Assembly: GCA_035440445.1 (NCBI GenBank) | Contig: DAORMJ010000004.1 | Coordinates: 62,001 to 126,000, forward strand | DNA length: 64,000 bases | Source of the DNA: Ga0077548 sp035440445 | Lineage (GTDB): Bacteria; Pseudomonadota; Alphaproteobacteria; Rhizobiales; Xanthobacteraceae | Reading direction: 5' to 3' | Shown here: in pieces, positions 8,706-17,149 of the stretch | How positions within the stretch are numbered: the stretch's first letter is position 1 | How the letters are laid out: the number at the start of each line of letters is the position of its first letter | Position numbers and translations under genes: made by a program | Notes under the pieces: model-generated | What the model was told of the DNA's origin: nothing | The model's input: only the letters and a program-made list of their open reading frames with translations | Databases searched by the model: none

Positions 8706-9158
8706 ATGGCTCTCGAAATGAGTGGCGAATACGAATTGCCGCAATCGCGTGAGGTCGTCTGGAAGGCCTTGAACGATCCGGAAATCCTCAAGAAGTGCAT
8801 TCCGGGTTGCGAGACGCTGGAGAAAATTTCCGATTCAGAATTCCAGGCGACCGTAAAATTGTCGATCGGCCCGGTGAGCGCGCGCTTCAAGGGCAAGGTC
8901 AAGCTCGAGGATATGGACCCGCCGAACGGTTATAAAATTGCGGGCGAGGGCGAAGGCGGCGTTGCCGGTTTTGCCAAGGGCTTCGCCAATGTCGCGCTCG
9001 CGGAAGCCGGCGAAGGCACCAAGCTCACATATAAGGCGGAGGCGGCGACCGGCGGTAAAATCGCGCAACTCGGCCAGCGGCTGATTGCCGGTTCCGCGAA
9101 GAAAACCGCGGACCGCTTCTTCGAAAATTTCGTCGCTGCCTTGCAGGATTACAAGTGA
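8706..9158 (+). CDS. coxG: CO dehydrogenase subunit G-like SRPBCC protein (CoxG)
   Basis: The 150-residue product is a CoxG-type START/SRPBCC protein: it opens with MSGEYELPQSREVVWKALNDPE and has the CIPGCETLE and GPVSARFKGKV segments typical of the family. CoxG in Afipia carboxidovorans recruits CO dehydrogenase to the membrane, and recent work on mycobacterial CoxG shows that the fold binds a lipid or quinone; this copy lacks the long C-terminal tail of some homologues. A strong ribosome binding site (GGAGGA) precedes the ATG. It lies upstream of coxS on the same strand, with a 157-bp spacer containing a small dyad. Confidence 0.85.
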   Translation: MALEMSGEYELPQSREVVWKALNDPEILKKCIPGCETLEKISDSEFQATVKLSIGPVSARFKGKVKLEDMDPPNGYKIAGEGEGGVAGFAKGFANVALAEAGEGTKLTYKAEAATGGKIAQLGQRLIAGSAKKTADRFFENFVAALQDYK

Positions 9159-9261
9159 TGCGGGCGCTTTGCGATGCCAGTGGGCGCTTGACCGCGTGTC
9201 TGGAACCGGACCAAACTGGAATCCTTAAAAAGAGAAGAGACGCGGCCACTTAAGAAAAAGC

Positions 9262-9279
9262 CGGTCAGCGCAATGACCG
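9262..9279. promoter_or_regulatory. Small dyad upstream of coxS
   Basis: CGGTCA (9262-9267) and TGACCG (9274-9279) are perfect reverse complements around a 6-base spacer, located 37-54 nt before the coxS ATG. It could be a protein site or an mRNA hairpin in the coxG-coxS spacer; the short arms make chance a serious alternative. Confidence 0.2.
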
Positions 9280-9315
9280 CGGGGCCACGGTTTCTTCAAA
9301 GCCGGAGAACGCCCC

Positions 9316-9813
9316 ATGCCGAACGTGACCGTTACGGTCAACGGGAAGTCGCATACCGTTGACGTTGCGCCTGAAACCCTCCTCGTCGAACTGATCCGCG
9401 AAAAGCTGCGCCTGACCGGCACGCATATCGGTTGCGATACGTCGCAATGCGGTGCCTGCGTCGTGCATGTGGACGGCGCGGCTGTGAAGTCCTGCACCAT
9501 GCTTGCCGTGAGCGCCGACGGCGCGAAGGTGACGACCATCGAAGGTCTCGCCAACGGCTCCACGCTCCACCCGATGCAGGAAGCCTTCCGCGAGCATCAT
9601 GGCCTGCAATGCGGCTTCTGCACGCCGGGCATGATCATGACCGCGGTCGATATCGTGAACCGCAAGGGCAGCAATCTCGACGAGCACACCATACGCGACG
9701 AGCTCGAAGGAAATATCTGCCGCTGCACCGGCTACCACAACATCGTGAAAGCGGTGGATGCCGGAGCGAGAGCGATGGCCGGCGGCGGCAAGTCCGCGCA
9801 GGCAGCAGAATAA
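9316..9813 (+). CDS. coxS: (2Fe-2S) small subunit of form II CO dehydrogenase-like molybdenum hydroxylase
   Basis: The 165-residue protein carries two [2Fe-2S] clusters. The N-terminal plant-ferredoxin-type cluster uses the cysteines of GCDTSQCGACVVHVDG plus the later SCTM; the C-terminal helical cluster uses CGFCTPGM and ICRCTGYHNI. It transfers electrons from the Mo-cofactor of the large subunit to FAD in the medium subunit. The order S-L-M matches the form II arrangement described for the family, in contrast to M-S-L of form I. An AAAACAGAGTTCTGGAGGA stretch with a good ribosome binding site follows before coxL. Confidence 0.92.
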   Translation: MPNVTVTVNGKSHTVDVAPETLLVELIREKLRLTGTHIGCDTSQCGACVVHVDGAAVKSCTMLAVSADGAKVTTIEGLANGSTLHPMQEAFREHHGLQCGFCTPGMIMTAVDIVNRKGSNLDEHTIRDELEGNICRCTGYHNIVKAVDAGARAMAGGGKSAQAAE

Positions 9814-9837
9814 AAAAACAGAGTTCTGGAGGACGTC

Positions 9838-12204
9838 ATGAGCGCGACAGGCATTGGCGCAGCAGTACGCCGCAAGGAAGATCAACGCTTCATTACCGGC
9901 ACGGGGAATTATACGAGCGACATCACGCGCCCCGGCGAGGTCCGGGCCTATTTCGTGCGCTCGCCGCATGCACATGCGACGATCAACAAGATCGACGTCA
10001 GCGCCGCCAAGAATATGGCGGGCGTGGTCGATGTTCTCACCGGCGCGGACCTTGCGGGTGACAAGATCGGCGGCCTGATCTGCGGCTGGGCCATCACCTC
10101 GAAAGACGGCACGCCGATGAAGATGGGCGCGCATCCGGCGATAGCCGCGGACAAGGTCCGCTGCGTCGGCGATGCGGTCGCCGTCGTGCTTGCCGAAACT
10201 TTGCGGCAGGCGCGCGATGCGGCGGAGGCTGTGGAAGTCGATTACGGCGTGCTGCCGGCGGTGGTCGATCCGGCGAAAGCGACCGCGAGCGGTGCACCGC
10301 AGATTCATGACGTGGCACCAAACAATCTCATTTACGACTGGCATCTCGGCGACAAGGCGGCGACGGATGCGGCCTTCGCTGCCGCCAAGCACGTCACCAA
10401 GCTCGACATCATCAACAATCGCCTCGTGCCGAATGCGATGGAGCCGCGTGCGGCAATCGCGGAATACGATCAAGGCAACGATGCGCTGACGCTCTGGAAC
10501 ACGAGCCAGAACCCGCATGTCGCGCGTCTCGTGATCTCGGCCTTCGTCGGCATGGCGCCGGAGCACAAGCTGCGCGTGATCGCGCCGGATGTCGGCGGTG
10601 GATTCGGCTCGAAGATCTTCATCTATCCCGAAGAGGTGGTGGCGCTCTGGGCCGCGCGCCGCGTGAAGCGGCCGGTGAAGTGGGTGTCGGATCGCTCGGA
10701 AGCCTTCCTCACCGACGCGCATGGCCGCGATCATGTCACGCGCGCGGAACTTGCGATCGATGCGAACAACAAGATCACGGGTCTGCGGGTTCACACCATC
10801 GCGAATATCGGCGCTTACATGTCGACCTTCTCGTCGTCGGTGCCGACCTATCTCTATGCGACGCTGCTCTCCGGGCAATACGCGATCCCGGCGATCTATG
10901 CGGAGGTCGATGCGGTCTATACCAACACCGCGCCGGTGGACGCCTATCGCGGTGCCGGACGTCCGGAAGCGACCTTCGTGGTCGAGCGGCTGGTCGAAGT
11001 CGCGGCGCGCGAGCTCGGGCTCGATCCGGCGGAATTCCGCCGCAAGAACTTCGTGACCGCGTTCCCGCACCAGACACCGGTCATCATGACCTATGACGCG
11101 GGCGACTACGACGCCTCCATGACCAAGGCCATGGAGATGATCGACTACAAGAACTTCGGCAAGCGCAAGGCGGAGTCGGAGAAGAACGGCAAGCTCCGCG
11201 GCATCGGCTTCTCGACCTACATCGAAGCCTGCGGAATCGCGCCGTCGCAGGCCGTCGGCTCGCTCGGTGCCGGCGTCGGATTGTGGGAGTCCGCGGAAGT
11301 GCGCGTCAACCCGACCGGCTCGGTGGAAATTCTCACCGGCTCGCATAGTCACGGGCAGGGACACGAAACCACCTTCGCGCAGCTTGTCTCGGATCGTCTG
11401 GGCGTGCCGATCGACACGGTGAGCATCGTGCACGGCGACACCGACAAGGTGCAGTTCGGCATGGGCACTTACGGCTCGCGTTCGGGTGCCGTCGGCATGT
11501 CGGCTATCTCGAAAGCGCTCGACAAGATCGAGGACAAGGCCAAGAAGGTCGCGGGCTACATGATGGAGGCCGCCGCCGACGACATCGAGTTCAAGGACGG
11601 CAAGTTCACCGTCAAGGGTACCGACAAAACGGTAGGCTGGGGCGACGTCACGCTGAACGCGTACATCGCGCACAAATTCACCGGCGGCCAGCTCGAGCCG
11701 GGCCTGAAGGAAGGCGCGTTCTACGACCCGACCAACTTTACTTTCCCGGCAGGCTGTCACCTTGCGGAAGTCGAGATCGATCCGGACACCGGCAAGATCA
11801 CGATTGCGAACTGGGTGGCGGTGGACGACTTCGGCAACATCATCAATCCGATGATCGTCGAGGGGCAGGTGCATGGCGGCATCGCGCAGGGTGTCGGCCA
11901 GGCGATGCTGGAAGGCGCGCATTACAACGCCGACGGGCAGTTGGTCACCGGCTCGTTCATGGATTACGCCATGCCGCGCGCGGCGGACCTGCCGTCGTTC
12001 AAGGTCGATACGACCGTGACGCCGTGCCCGTCGAACCCGCTCGGCATCAAGGGCTGCGGCGAGGCGGGCGCGATTGCGTCACCGGCCGCACTCATCAATG
12101 CGATTACCAATGCCGTCGGGCATGAAAACGTGCCGATGCCGGCAACGCCGAGCGTGGTCTGGAAAGCCGCGCAGGGTGCGGCCATGAAAAAAGCCGCGGA
12201 ATAA
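9838..12204 (+). CDS. coxL: Molybdopterin-binding large subunit, form II CO dehydrogenase-like
   Basis: The 788-residue subunit belongs to the xanthine oxidase family of molybdenum hydroxylases. It has GIGAAVRRKEDQRFITG at the N-terminus, GGGFGSKIF in the Mo-pterin region, and the active-site loop AYRGAGR, which defines form II; genuine aerobic CO dehydrogenases of form I have AYxCSFR with the Cu-binding cysteine. The catalytic glutamate is in GCGEAGA near the C-terminus. Without the active-site cysteine, CO oxidation is doubtful and the true substrate (an aldehyde, purine or N-heterocycle, for example) is unknown. It is encoded between coxS and coxM with a GGAGG ribosome binding site. Confidence 0.9.
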   Translation: MSATGIGAAVRRKEDQRFITGTGNYTSDITRPGEVRAYFVRSPHAHATINKIDVSAAKNMAGVVDVLTGADLAGDKIGGLICGWAITSKDGTPMKMGAHPAIAADKVRCVGDAVAVVLAETLRQARDAAEAVEVDYGVLPAVVDPAKATASGAPQIHDVAPNNLIYDWHLGDKAATDAAFAAAKHVTKLDIINNRLVPNAMEPRAAIAEYDQGNDALTLWNTSQNPHVARLVISAFVGMAPEHKLRVIAPDVGGGFGSKIFIYPEEVVALWAARRVKRPVKWVSDRSEAFLTDAHGRDHVTRAELAIDANNKITGLRVHTIANIGAYMSTFSSSVPTYLYATLLSGQYAIPAIYAEVDAVYTNTAPVDAYRGAGRPEATFVVERLVEVAARELGLDPAEFRRKNFVTAFPHQTPVIMTYDAGDYDASMTKAMEMIDYKNFGKRKAESEKNGKLRGIGFSTYIEACGIAPSQAVGSLGAGVGLWESAEVRVNPTGSVEILTGSHSHGQGHETTFAQLVSDRLGVPIDTVSIVHGDTDKVQFGMGTYGSRSGAVGMSAISKALDKIEDKAKKVAGYMMEAAADDIEFKDGKFTVKGTDKTVGWGDVTLNAYIAHKFTGGQLEPGLKEGAFYDPTNFTFPAGCHLAEVEIDPDTGKITIANWVAVDDFGNIINPMIVEGQVHGGIAQGVGQAMLEGAHYNADGQLVTGSFMDYAMPRAADLPSFKVDTTVTPCPSNPLGIKGCGEAGAIASPAALINAITNAVGHENVPMPATPSVVWKAAQGAAMKKAAE

Positions 12205-12216
12205 GGGAGCGCCATC

Positions 12217-13014
12217 ATGTACGCATTCAAATATGAAAAGCCGTCGAGCGTTGCCGATGCGGTTTCGCTGCTTGCAAAAGCCGACGACGCGAAGCTCCTT
12301 GCCGGCGGCCAGACGCTTCTGCCCGCGATGAAGCTCCGGCTCGCGGGGCCGGGCACGATCATCGACCTGTCGAAAGTGGCGGGGCTTTCCGGCATCACGC
12401 GCGAGGGCGACAATCTCGTCATCGGCGCGATGACGAAGCACGTCGAGGTGCTGAACTCGGCGGAAGTGCAGAAGTCCATTCCGGCGCTTGCGCATCTCGT
12501 CTCGGTGCTCGGCGATCCGGCGGTGAGGAACCGCGGCACCATCGGCGGTTCGCTCGCAAATAACGATCCGTCCGCCGATTATCCGGCAGCACTCCTCGCG
12601 CTGAACGGGACCGTGCATACCAACAAGCGCAAGATCGCGGCAGACGATTTCTTCATGGGCCTGTTCGAGACGGCACTTGCGGGCGACGAGATCATCGAGC
12701 GGGTCAGCTTCCCGGTGCCGCAAAAGGCAGGCTACGAGAAGTTCCGCAACCCCGCCTCGCGTTTCGCGCTGGTCGGCGTTTTCGTCGCCAAGACGAAAGA
12801 CGGCGTTCGTGTCGCCGTTACTGGTGCGGGCGAGAGCGGCGTCTTCCGCGTGAAGGAAATGGAAGCGGCACTTGCCAAGGACTGGTCCGCCAAGGCCATC
12901 GAAGGCGTGAAGGTTTCGCCGAACGGGATCATCGCCGACCTTCACGGCACGGCCGAATACCGCGCGCACCTCGCTGGCGTGATGGCGAAGCGCGCGCTGG
13001 CCAGGGCGGGGTAA
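12217..13014 (+). CDS. coxM: FAD-binding medium subunit of the molybdenum hydroxylase
   Basis: The 265-residue protein is the FAD-binding subunit (CO dehydrogenase medium chain family). The flavin-binding landmarks are LAGGQTLLPAMKLRLA near residues 29-44 and TIGGSLANNDPSADYPA around residues 109-125. It completes the S-L-M trimer and passes electrons to the membrane chain or to another acceptor. Only 12 nt separate it from coxL, so translation is likely coupled. It is followed by a palindromic intergenic repeat before the maturation genes. Confidence 0.92.
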   Translation: MYAFKYEKPSSVADAVSLLAKADDAKLLAGGQTLLPAMKLRLAGPGTIIDLSKVAGLSGITREGDNLVIGAMTKHVEVLNSAEVQKSIPALAHLVSVLGDPAVRNRGTIGGSLANNDPSADYPAALLALNGTVHTNKRKIAADDFFMGLFETALAGDEIIERVSFPVPQKAGYEKFRNPASRFALVGVFVAKTKDGVRVAVTGAGESGVFRVKEMEAALAKDWSAKAIEGVKVSPNGIIADLHGTAEYRAHLAGVMAKRALARAG

Positions 13015-13025
13015 GTATCTCAATC

Positions 13026-13131
13026 GTCGTCCCGGCCAAGCATTGCGAAGCAATGCGCGAGCCGGGACCCATAACCACCCGAGTCAAATTCAGGCACAGG
13101 GATTATGGGTCCCCGCTTTCGCGGGGACGAC
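13026..13131. repeat. Palindromic intergenic repeat (REP-like) between coxM and coxD
   Basis: The 106-bp element begins GTCGTCCCGGCC and ends GCGGGGACGAC, with nested inverted repeats: CATTGC-GAA-GCAATG, CCCGGC/GCCGGG, and a right-hand hairpin GTCCCCGC-TTTC-GCGGGGAC. Twenty-eight bases at 13104-13131 recur with 26 identities at 26559-26586, so it is a dispersed repeat. Elements of this look are common in Bradyrhizobium and Rhodopseudomonas intergenic spaces. Its place inside the cox cluster means it would be transcribed and could affect processing or relative expression of the maturation genes. Confidence 0.8.
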
Positions 13132-13171
13132 ATTCATTTCTTATCGAGCCGCTTTAAGCGTATGGTCGCGT

Positions 13172-14086
13172 ATGTCTGCTCTCCCAAACTCCATCGACGA
13201 AACCATCGAGCTCTTATCGAGCGGCAGCTATGTTGCCGACCGCGCGCTGGCGACGGTGGTGTTTCTGTCGCTGCGCATGGGGCGGCCGCTGTTTCTCGAA
13301 GGCGAGGCCGGCGTCGGCAAGACCGAAGTCGCGAAAGTGCTTTCTGGCGCGCTCGGGCGCAAGCTCGTGCGGCTGCAATGCTATGAAGGGCTCGACTCCG
13401 CCTCAGCACTCTACGAATGGAATCACGCCGCGCAGATGATCGCGATCCGCGTGGCGGAGGCAGAAGGTGCTGCGAACCGCAAGACGCTGACCGACGACGT
13501 GTTCTCGGAGCGCTATCTGATCCGCCGTCCGCTCCTCGAAGCGCTGACGCCGGACCCGGCCGGTGCGCCGGTGTTGCTCATCGACGAACTCGACCGCGCC
13601 GACGAGGCGTTCGAGGCGTTTCTTCTCGAAGTGCTTGCGGATTTTCAGGTGACGATCCCGGAGTTCGGGACCATCAAGGCCGAAACACCGCCGATCGTGA
13701 TCGTGACCTCGAACCGCACGCGCGAAATCCACGACGCCCTGAAGCGGCGCTGCCTCTATCACTGGATCGATTATCCAGCGCTTTCGCGCGAACTTGCAAT
13801 CGTGCGGGCGAAGGTGCCGCGTGCCTCCGAGCGGCTCACCGAGGAAGTGGTCGCCTTCGTGCAGCAGCTTCGGAAGGAAGACCTCTTCAAATCGCCCGGC
13901 ACCGCGGAGACGCTCGACTGGGCGTCTGCCTTGGTCGAACTCGATGCGACGGCGCTCGATCCGGCGCTGATCGGCGATACGCTTGGCGTGGTGCTGAAAT
14001 ATCAGGACGATGTCGAGCGCTTTAACGCGAAGAAGATCGACGCCGTGCTTTCCGCTTCGCGCGCGGCCTTGCAGGCGGCGGGATGA
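13172..14086 (+). CDS. coxD: MoxR-family AAA+ ATPase, CoxD-like
   Basis: The product is 304 residues from the ATG at 13172; the open frame extends upstream into the palindromic repeat, but that segment encodes repeat-derived peptide and is not part of the gene. Walker A is GEAGVGKTE, Walker B is LLIDELDRADE, and sensor residues appear in VIVTSNRTREIHDALKRRC. MoxR ATPases act as chaperones for metal-cofactor enzymes; CoxD is required in Afipia for assembly of the Mo/Cu centre of CO dehydrogenase. The 3' end overlaps coxE by 4 nt (ATGA), indicating translational coupling. Its role in form II clusters is inferred from synteny. Confidence 0.88.
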   Translation: MSALPNSIDETIELLSSGSYVADRALATVVFLSLRMGRPLFLEGEAGVGKTEVAKVLSGALGRKLVRLQCYEGLDSASALYEWNHAAQMIAIRVAEAEGAANRKTLTDDVFSERYLIRRPLLEALTPDPAGAPVLLIDELDRADEAFEAFLLEVLADFQVTIPEFGTIKAETPPIVIVTSNRTREIHDALKRRCLYHWIDYPALSRELAIVRAKVPRASERLTEEVVAFVQQLRKEDLFKSPGTAETLDWASALVELDATALDPALIGDTLGVVLKYQDDVERFNAKKIDAVLSASRAALQAAG

Positions 14087-15282
14087 GCGCGCCCGCGCAA
14101 GGGATGCTGTTTCAGCGGCTGGTGGCTTTTGCACGGCTCCTCCGCCGCGCAGGCATTCCGCTCGGCCCGGGTTCGGTGATCGATGCCTTCGAGGCGGTGC
14201 TGCTCGCCGGCACCGGCACGCGGCAGGATTTCTTCTGGACGCTGCATGCCGTGCTCATCAAGCGGCGCGAGCATTTCCCGATCTATTACGAAGCCTTCTA
14301 CCGCTTCTGGCAGCGCGGGCAGGTCGAGCGGGTGCTTGCCGAGATGCTGCCCGTGACGCGCACGGACGGCGTCAAGACGCGCGTCGCGCAGCGGCGCGTC
14401 GAGGAAGCGCTGGGCCTGCAGAAACGCGCGGCAAAGCCGCCGAAGCAACAGGAAACCGTATTCGACATGCGCGGCACCATCTCGGACGCCGAGATTCTGC
14501 GGCGGAAGGATTTCGCGCAGATGTCGGTCGCAGAAGTGGAAGAAGCGCGGCGGCTGATCTCGGCCATGCGGATCCCGGACGATGCGGTGACGACGCGGCG
14601 CTTCAAGGCATCGCCCCGCGGACGCATCGATCTCGCGCGCACGCTGCGGGCTTCCGTGCGTTCCGGCGGCGATCTGATCGAACTTCGCTTCAAGGCGCCG
14701 CGCGAGCGAAAGCCGCCAGTCGTGGCGCTGGTCGATATTTCCGGCTCGATGAGCGATTACTCGCGGCCGCTCCTGCAATTCTTCCATATGCTGACGATGA
14801 AGCGGCGCAACGTCTCGACGTTCTTGTTCGGCACGCGGCTTACGAACGTCACGCGCGCGCTGAAAACCAAAGACCCGGACGATGCGCTCGCGCTCTGCTC
14901 GCAAGGCGTTTCGGACTGGTCGGGCGGCACGCGCATCGCATCGGCGCTCGAAGAATTCAACAAGCGCTGGTCGCGCCGCGTGCTCGGGCAGGGCCCGACG
15001 GTGCTCCTCGTCACCGATGGACTCGAACGCGAAGGCGAGAGCGAGTTGAGGCGGGAAATCGGCCGGCTGCATCGCTCGTGCCGCCGGCTGATCTGGCTGA
15101 ACCCGCTCTTGCGCTTCGAAGGCTTCGAAGCGAAGGCTGCCGGCATTCGCACCATGCTGCCGCATGTGGACGAACTGCGCCCCGTGCACGATCTCTCGAG
15201 CCTCGCTTCGCTCTGCGATGCCCTTACGGAAACGCGGACTTCCCGTGTGCACGATCCGAAGCATTGGCTGGGAGCGGCTTGA
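14083..15282 (+). CDS. coxE: VWA-domain protein, CoxE-like
   Basis: The 399-residue protein has a von Willebrand factor A domain in its C-terminal half, with the MIDAS motif DISGSMSDYSRP (about residues 224-235) and a further metal-coordinating segment LLVTDGLERE. The N-terminal half, beginning with MLFQRLVAFARLLRRAGIPLGPG, matches the CoxE family. It works with the CoxD ATPase in maturation of the molybdenum hydroxylase. It starts within the coxD stop region (ATGA overlap). It ends 31 nt before the acyl-CoA dehydrogenase start, across a start-codon hairpin. Confidence 0.88.
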   Translation: MSAPAQGMLFQRLVAFARLLRRAGIPLGPGSVIDAFEAVLLAGTGTRQDFFWTLHAVLIKRREHFPIYYEAFYRFWQRGQVERVLAEMLPVTRTDGVKTRVAQRRVEEALGLQKRAAKPPKQQETVFDMRGTISDAEILRRKDFAQMSVAEVEEARRLISAMRIPDDAVTTRRFKASPRGRIDLARTLRASVRSGGDLIELRFKAPRERKPPVVALVDISGSMSDYSRPLLQFFHMLTMKRRNVSTFLFGTRLTNVTRALKTKDPDDALALCSQGVSDWSGGTRIASALEEFNKRWSRRVLGQGPTVLLVTDGLEREGESELRREIGRLHRSCRRLIWLNPLLRFEGFEAKAAGIRTMLPHVDELRPVHDLSSLASLCDALTETRTSRVHDPKHWLGAA

Positions 15283-15291
15283 TCGGGCAGA

Positions 15292-15315
15292 ATGGCGTCA
15301 CGGGAGTGACGCCAT
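15292..15315 (+). promoter_or_regulatory. Perfect hairpin enclosing the ribosome binding site and start of the acyl-CoA dehydrogenase
   Basis: ATGGCGTCAC (15292-15301) and GTGACGCCAT (15306-15315) are exact reverse complements around the tetraloop GGGA. The Shine-Dalgarno-like GGGAG spans the loop and first stem base (15302-15306), and the A and T of the start codon (15314-15316) close the stem. The same bases also form a five-codon mini frame (ATG at 15292, TGA at 15307-15309) that ends just before the real start. The arrangement could make initiation depend on upstream coxE translation. Confidence 0.5.
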
Positions 15316-16444
15316 GCAAGAATCCGAAGACCTCGTAATTTTCCGTGATAGCGCACGGCGCTTTTTCGAGCGCGAGTGCATTCCGCATGTCGAGCGCTGG
15401 GAAAGCGAAGGCATCGTCGACCGCGAGATCTGGAACAAGGCGGGGGCTGCGGGTCTCCTCTGCGCGATGATCCCGGACACTTACGGCGGCGCGGGCGGCA
15501 CTTTTGCGCACGAGAAAATCCTGATCGAGGAAATGATCCGTGCCGGCGTCACGGGCTGGGGCAACGCCGTGCATAGCGGCATCGTGGCGCCTTATCTCCT
15601 GCATTACGGCTCGGAGGAGCAGAAGCAAAAGTGGCTGCCGAAGCTCGCCTCCGGCGAACTCGTCGCCGCGATTGCCATGACCGAGCCCGGCACCGGCTCC
15701 GACCTGCAGGCGGTGCGGACGACCGCGCGGCTCGACGGCAATCAATACGTGATCAACGGGCAGAAGACCTTCATCACCAACGGCCAGCATGCCGGGCTCG
15801 TCTGCGTCGTCGCCAAGACCGATCCGAAAGAAGGTGCCAAAGGCGTCTCGCTCATCATGGTCGAGGTGGATCAGGTGGAGGGCTATCGCCGCGGCCGCAA
15901 TCTTGAAAAGGTCGGCCAGCATGCGCAGGATACTTCCGAACTCTTTTTCGACGACGTGCGCGTGCCGACCGCGAACTTGCTCGGCGACCGGGAAGGGCTG
16001 GGCTTCATCCAGTTGATGCAGCAGTTGCCGCAGGAGCGGCTGGTTATCGCGATTCAGGCGGTCGCCGCCATGGAGCGGGCGGTGGAAATCACGGTGGCCT
16101 ACGCCAAAGATCGTAAGGCGTTCGGCAAGCGCCTGCTCGATTTCCAGAACACGCGTTTCAAGCTCGCCGAATGCAAGACTGAAGCGACGGTGGCGCGCAG
16201 CTTCGTCGAGCATTGCACGGCGCTCTTGCTCGAGGGCAAGCTGGACGTGCAGACCGCGGCCATGGCGAAATGGTGGACCACGCAGAAGCAATGCGAAGTT
16301 GCCGACGAATGCCTGCAGCTGTTCGGCGGCTACGGCTACATGAAAGAGTATCCGATCTCGCGGATGTGGACGGATTCGCGCGTGCAGAAAATCTACGGCG
16401 GAACCAACGAGATCATGAAGGAATTGATCGGGCGCTCGCTTTGA
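15314..16444 (+). CDS. Acyl-CoA dehydrogenase, long-chain-type catalytic arrangement
   Basis: The 376-residue flavoprotein has the acyl-CoA dehydrogenase order: AIAMTEPGTGSDLQ and FITNGQHAG in the beta domain, and DRKAFGKRLLDFQ and ECLQLFGGYGYMKEYPI in the C-terminal helical domain. At the usual short-chain base position the sequence reads IYGGTNEIM, with Gly instead of Glu, while PQERL in the helix before supplies the alternative Glu seen in long-chain and isovaleryl-CoA dehydrogenases. It therefore oxidises acyl-CoA at C2-C3, probably long or branched, passing electrons to ETF. The ATG at 15314 is chosen because GGGAG lies 8 nt upstream; longer in-frame starts would overlap coxE. Confidence 0.9.
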   Translation: MQESEDLVIFRDSARRFFERECIPHVERWESEGIVDREIWNKAGAAGLLCAMIPDTYGGAGGTFAHEKILIEEMIRAGVTGWGNAVHSGIVAPYLLHYGSEEQKQKWLPKLASGELVAAIAMTEPGTGSDLQAVRTTARLDGNQYVINGQKTFITNGQHAGLVCVVAKTDPKEGAKGVSLIMVEVDQVEGYRRGRNLEKVGQHAQDTSELFFDDVRVPTANLLGDREGLGFIQLMQQLPQERLVIAIQAVAAMERAVEITVAYAKDRKAFGKRLLDFQNTRFKLAECKTEATVARSFVEHCTALLLEGKLDVQTAAMAKWWTTQKQCEVADECLQLFGGYGYMKEYPISRMWTDSRVQKIYGGTNEIMKELIGRSL

Positions 16445-16460
16445 GGGTAGAAGCTCCCGC

Positions 16461-17138
16461 ATGAACGAAGCAACACCGCAATTCACCCGCTGGTGGTGGG
16501 TCCGCCACGCGCCGGTTCCCGATACCGTCAATATCTACGGTCAGAATGACGTCGATTCCGACACGAGCGACCGCAACGTGTTCGATGCGCTGGCGCGCGA
16601 GCTGCCGCGCGGGGCCGCGTGGTTCACGAGTAACCTCAGACGCACGCAGCAAACCGCGGAAGCCATCATCGCGGCCATGGTGGAGCGCGATCCCGCAAGT
16701 TCAACGCGCATTCCCGTCAGCGCGTTCGCCGAGCAGCATCTCGGCGAATGGCAGGGGCTGAACCGCGCCGAATTCTTCGCCGCCCGCGCGCATCTTTCGC
16801 ATCCGTTCTGGTTCGGCCCTGCAGCGGAACGGGCGCCCGGCGGCGAGAGTTTCGACGATCTCTATGCGAGGGTTGCACCTGCGATCGAACAGCTTTCCGC
16901 CGAGCATTTCGGGCGGGACATCGTCGCCGTCACGCATGGCGGCACGATCAAGGCTGCGATCGGTCACGCGCTGAAGCTCTCGACCGATGCAGCGCTTGCT
17001 TTTGCCATCGACAATTGCTCGATCACGCGGCTCGATCAGCTGGAAATGGGCGCGGACTCGCTCTGGCGCGTGGTTTCGATCAACCACAGACCCTGGACCG
17101 GGATGGAATCGATCCGCGCCGCAGCGTTGATGGCCTAG
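16461..17138 (+). CDS. Histidine phosphatase (phosphoglycerate mutase-like) family protein
   Basis: The 225-residue product has the histidine phosphatase core: WWWVRHAP near residues 11-18, where the His is phosphorylated during catalysis, an arginine in SNLRRTQQTAE, and the second catalytic His in VTHGGTIKAAIGHAL. The RHG motif is RHA here, as in several phosphatases of the alpha-ribazole or sugar-phosphate type. The substrate is unclear. It follows the acyl-CoA dehydrogenase by 16 nt and faces the chemoreceptor gene, with 11 nt between them. Confidence 0.85.
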   Translation: MNEATPQFTRWWWVRHAPVPDTVNIYGQNDVDSDTSDRNVFDALARELPRGAAWFTSNLRRTQQTAEAIIAAMVERDPASSTRIPVSAFAEQHLGEWQGLNRAEFFAARAHLSHPFWFGPAAERAPGGESFDDLYARVAPAIEQLSAEHFGRDIVAVTHGGTIKAAIGHALKLSTDAALAFAIDNCSITRLDQLEMGADSLWRVVSINHRPWTGMESIRAAALMA

Positions 17139-17149
17139 CTTCGGCCGCC

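Noticed and set aside
9265..11922. An open frame of about 885 codons antisense to coxS and coxL
   Set aside because: Same reason: shadow of GC-rich genes with a Arg/His/Asp-rich translation.
13043..13171. N-terminal extension of the MoxR ATPase into the repeat
   Set aside because: The extra residues come from the palindromic repeat (WVPAFAGTT-type translation), and the ATG at 13172 gives the family-typical start.
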